This document shows, one piece after another, positions 6,701 through 7,676 of a stretch of 7,676 nt of DNA; within the stretch, counting starts at the first letter, position 1, and every line of letters starts with the position of its first letter. The notes under the pieces are model-generated. The model did not search any database and had not been told where the DNA came from. It was given only the letters and a program-made list of their open reading frames with translations. Origin of the DNA: Candidatus Woesearchaeota archaeon (GTDB lineage: Archaea; Nanobdellota; Nanobdellia; Woesearchaeales; WJKV01); the NCBI GenBank assembly GCA_019323355.1, contig JAHWHI010000046.1, forward strand, positions 1-7,676, read 5' to 3'. The position numbers and the translations under genes are program-made.

Positions 6701-7676
6701 CAGCTGCTATCTCTTCGTCAGGCAGACCAAGTGCGATAAACTTTTTGATATCAGCCTCGCTGAAAACACCGCATGTACTGTCGCACACAGGGATTCGTTT
6801 TGCTGCAAAAGCATAATCTTCAAGAAATTTTCCTTCTTTTCCTTCCTTCTTCTTAACATCAAAGCCTTTTGTCTCTGCCATGTTCTGCCGTGTCTGTCCT
6901 GTTCCAGCCATGCACGACAGGTTCATTTTAGAGTTGCTGACAACCTCACCGTTGAAACGGGTGAACTTCGCGTCCTGTCCTCCAAGCTCGAATATAGTGT
7001 CGACTTCAGGATCAAAACGCTTGATGCCAGCAGCGTGGCATGTAATCTCGTCTTTGATAGGTGCAAGATCAACAACTTCAGGATCTGCGTCTTTGTCAGG
7101 CCTGTGGAAAAAGATTGTTCTATATAATTTAGAGGACGAGCCTGTGACACGCGCTCCGAGTATGTTTATCCTATCGCCGAATTTATCTCGTATTTCAGAA
7201 AGTAATATTTTTCCAAGCTCTGCTGGCTGGCCATCAGTGTAAAGATACCGCTTGAACATCATCTCTCCGGTCTCTGCGTTTATGACAACTGCTTTTGACG
7301 TGGTTGAGCCGCCGTCAATGCCGATAAGAGCATCTATTGTCTTCCCTTCTGGCACCTCGTATTCTATTTCAGCATCAGGATCATAATTTTCGCATCCATC
7401 TACAAACTCAACATTTTCAAGAGAGAGCGGCTCTGCAAAGATTATTTTTTTCATCTCCTCTCCAAGCGCAGCTTCTAGTCCGCTTTCCTGAAAAACAGTT
7501 TGGTCTCTGCTTTCAATAGCTTTCAATGCAGCACCGATAGCGCCGACCTGATGAAAATTATCAGGCACTTCTAAATCAAAACCAAAAAGCCTTTGAAGTT
7601 CATCCTTGATGAACCTGTTCTTTGCAAGACCTCCGGTGAATACTGCTTTGCTTCTAGACGGAAGCTTCAACTTTCT
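3750..7676 (-). CDS. Giant fused acyl-CoA dehydratase activase / DUF2229 / HgdAB-like protein (N-terminus cut by window edge)
   Basis: The frame is open from the right edge to TGA at 3750-3752, giving 1308 visible residues; numbering here starts at the Leu (TTG) codon at 7670. Residues about 8-52 are the end of a first BcrAD/BadFG (ASKHA) domain (FTGGLAKN, GAIGAAL). A second covers about 112-388: phosphate motif IGIDGGSTTSKA, ELGGQDAKF, the cluster Cys253 in NLSCMAGTGQ, Cys300 in STCGVFSEAD, and GAFGAAI. A cysteine cluster follows (424, 433, 438, 441, 456). DUF2229 starts near 517 (VGIPRAFSF, Cys568). An HgdAB-like region contains NFNCGPDS (Cys781), TQACKPMH (Cys900), GGPCRFGQY (Cys938) and VGPWGCMQE (Cys1220). 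A Pro-rich tail ends it. In relatives, the activase hydrolyses ATP to drive one low-potential electron from its [4Fe-4S] cluster into the dehydratase or reductase component; here both sit in one cytosolic chain. The substrate is unknown. Perhaps 200-250 N-terminal residues are missing. Confidence 0.9.
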   Translation of the reverse strand, partial: RKLKLPSRSKAVFTGGLAKNRFIKDELQRLFGFDLEVPDNFHQVGAIGAALKAIESRDQTVFQESGLEAALGEEMKKIIFAEPLSLENVEFVDGCENYDPDAEIEYEVPEGKTIDALIGIDGGSTTSKAVVINAETGEMMFKRYLYTDGQPAELGKILLSEIRDKFGDRINILGARVTGSSSKLYRTIFFHRPDKDADPEVVDLAPIKDEITCHAAGIKRFDPEVDTIFELGGQDAKFTRFNGEVVSNSKMNLSCMAGTGQTRQNMAETKGFDVKKKEGKEGKFLEDYAFAAKRIPVCDSTCGVFSEADIKKFIALGLPDEEIAAAIEYAAIAGYVQKFVGNEDVGEVISAQGGPFLSKSTLAALAQLTGKKIKAFPYREVMGAFGAAISLKQEIDALKGKGKEFHSRFIGYDAISLEFKVEDVTCQDALGSENCGTRNCTLCRMTVGNEVTLSNGRCPKGNTGEEHIDKTTDYIKTYNRMLNSAIRKSGLAKLLADHKKEIEDAARSGANADIVRRNTVGIPRAFSFLNERGIFYTEFFKELGLKPVISDEADDHILNLGREFAFSENCVPAIDFYGQAAAMRPYVEKLFIPDATNIITEDGRRQKFCPHSSSISFPARQSMQLCDEDVIDPVLHFDDKHRPIDVALKKELDRVYGKGRFSIKEVRTAVSAANQRQIEFIKKTHELGRKFISKLSDEEDYGFVMIGRGYTLFDEKASSSTNVIFSNLGLNAIPSYYFDSSSVNVNKIVKNMYWALGERIIQDFVHALCHPRLFPVLMTNFNCGPDSMLLYHLDRLAKMAGKPYLVLQTDGHNSNAQFETRIRAFNEIVRNFKGGPVYQDSFFMTPPVRGGMERVLGIPYMGEGSYAFAAALRNEHIKAEVMPTWTKESQRWASKLVSTQACKPMHVQVGDIVSFVERKVEMGHQQKELAVFQPSAGGPCRFGQYHVIIRDILEELGHEDVAVVSPSSTTNYNDIDLPKSKINKLKLLIYRGTAAIDILRSAFLRTRPYEVNSGETERVYRESVKAVEYDLEHNTGKGLVKIMEDYAEKFSVIPKQGERRPIVDFEGEIFVRQHNPANEDAILLAEKNGLEVVIAPTFEWLDYINWLRTYEAGLEARAFKSDFFKKAKKWLSGRIKLWYTAGVIGDLWQPFAHYLKGREFHDPRKLLDGLDPRKLWSKEIEGESPLSVAKSYEFIMHGGKPVQVDGDYAVRSGLMQVGPWGCMQETAAAFTIQCLMNNRRQSANTVGEKLMPYINLAYGDSAPPNIESEMASFAEQCRLKRRETIRGHPPVAPKKEIMPAPYPSSPVT

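Noticed and set aside
6621..7242. Plus-strand frames of 168 and 120 codons
   Set aside because: They are shadows of the second activase domain, whose conserved motifs (GGQDAKF, NLSCMAGTGQ) are read on the minus strand.
7668..7670. TTG as a possible start of the activase-dehydratase
   Set aside because: The frame stays open to the window edge, and the protein would begin inside the last part of an ASKHA domain; the true start must lie outside.

Overview
The window looks archaeal, most likely from a DPANN-type genome (Woesearchaeota, Pacearchaeota or a relative). Each gap between genes carries AT-rich TATA boxes (TTTATAAA, TTTATATAG, TTATATATC) at archaeal distances from the start codons. One gene appears to be transcribed leaderless. 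Coding regions favour AGA/AGG arginine and ATA isoleucine codons, and one protein has the Cys-rich ectodomain repeats common in these lineages. The phylum is an inference; no rRNA or tRNA is present to confirm it.

Layout: (1) bases 1-1741, minus strand, the N-terminal 580 residues of a membrane-anchored BatA-like von Willebrand A (VWA) protein that runs off the left edge; (2) a 93-bp divergent promoter region at 1742-1834; (3) 1835-3433, plus strand, a 532-residue membrane protein with a lipobox-type signal, a 16-cysteine ectodomain, one transmembrane helix and a cytoplasmic tail of about 220 residues ending in a lysine-rich, histone-H1-like low-complexity domain; (4) 3444-3662, minus strand, convergent with it after only 10 bp, a 72-residue very basic protein of unknown function with its own TATA box and a strong Shine-Dalgarno site; (5) 3750-7676, minus strand, the C-terminal 1308 residues of a giant fused activase/dehydratase of the 2-hydroxyacyl-CoA dehydratase (HgdC plus DUF2229 plus HgdAB-like) superfamily, running off the right edge.

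The genes do not form one obvious pathway. The VWA protein and the Lys-tailed protein share a divergent control region and both put domains outside the membrane, so they may be co-regulated envelope components. The activase-dehydratase is a large, probably oxygen-sensitive iron-sulfur enzyme and points to an anaerobic lifestyle. The small basic protein sits downstream of it on the same strand but has its own promoter.

The most unusual item is the Lys-tailed membrane protein, whose architecture could link the cell surface to nucleic acid inside. No CRISPR array, insertion sequence, RNA gene or long repeat was seen, and no gap between genes exceeds 100 bp.
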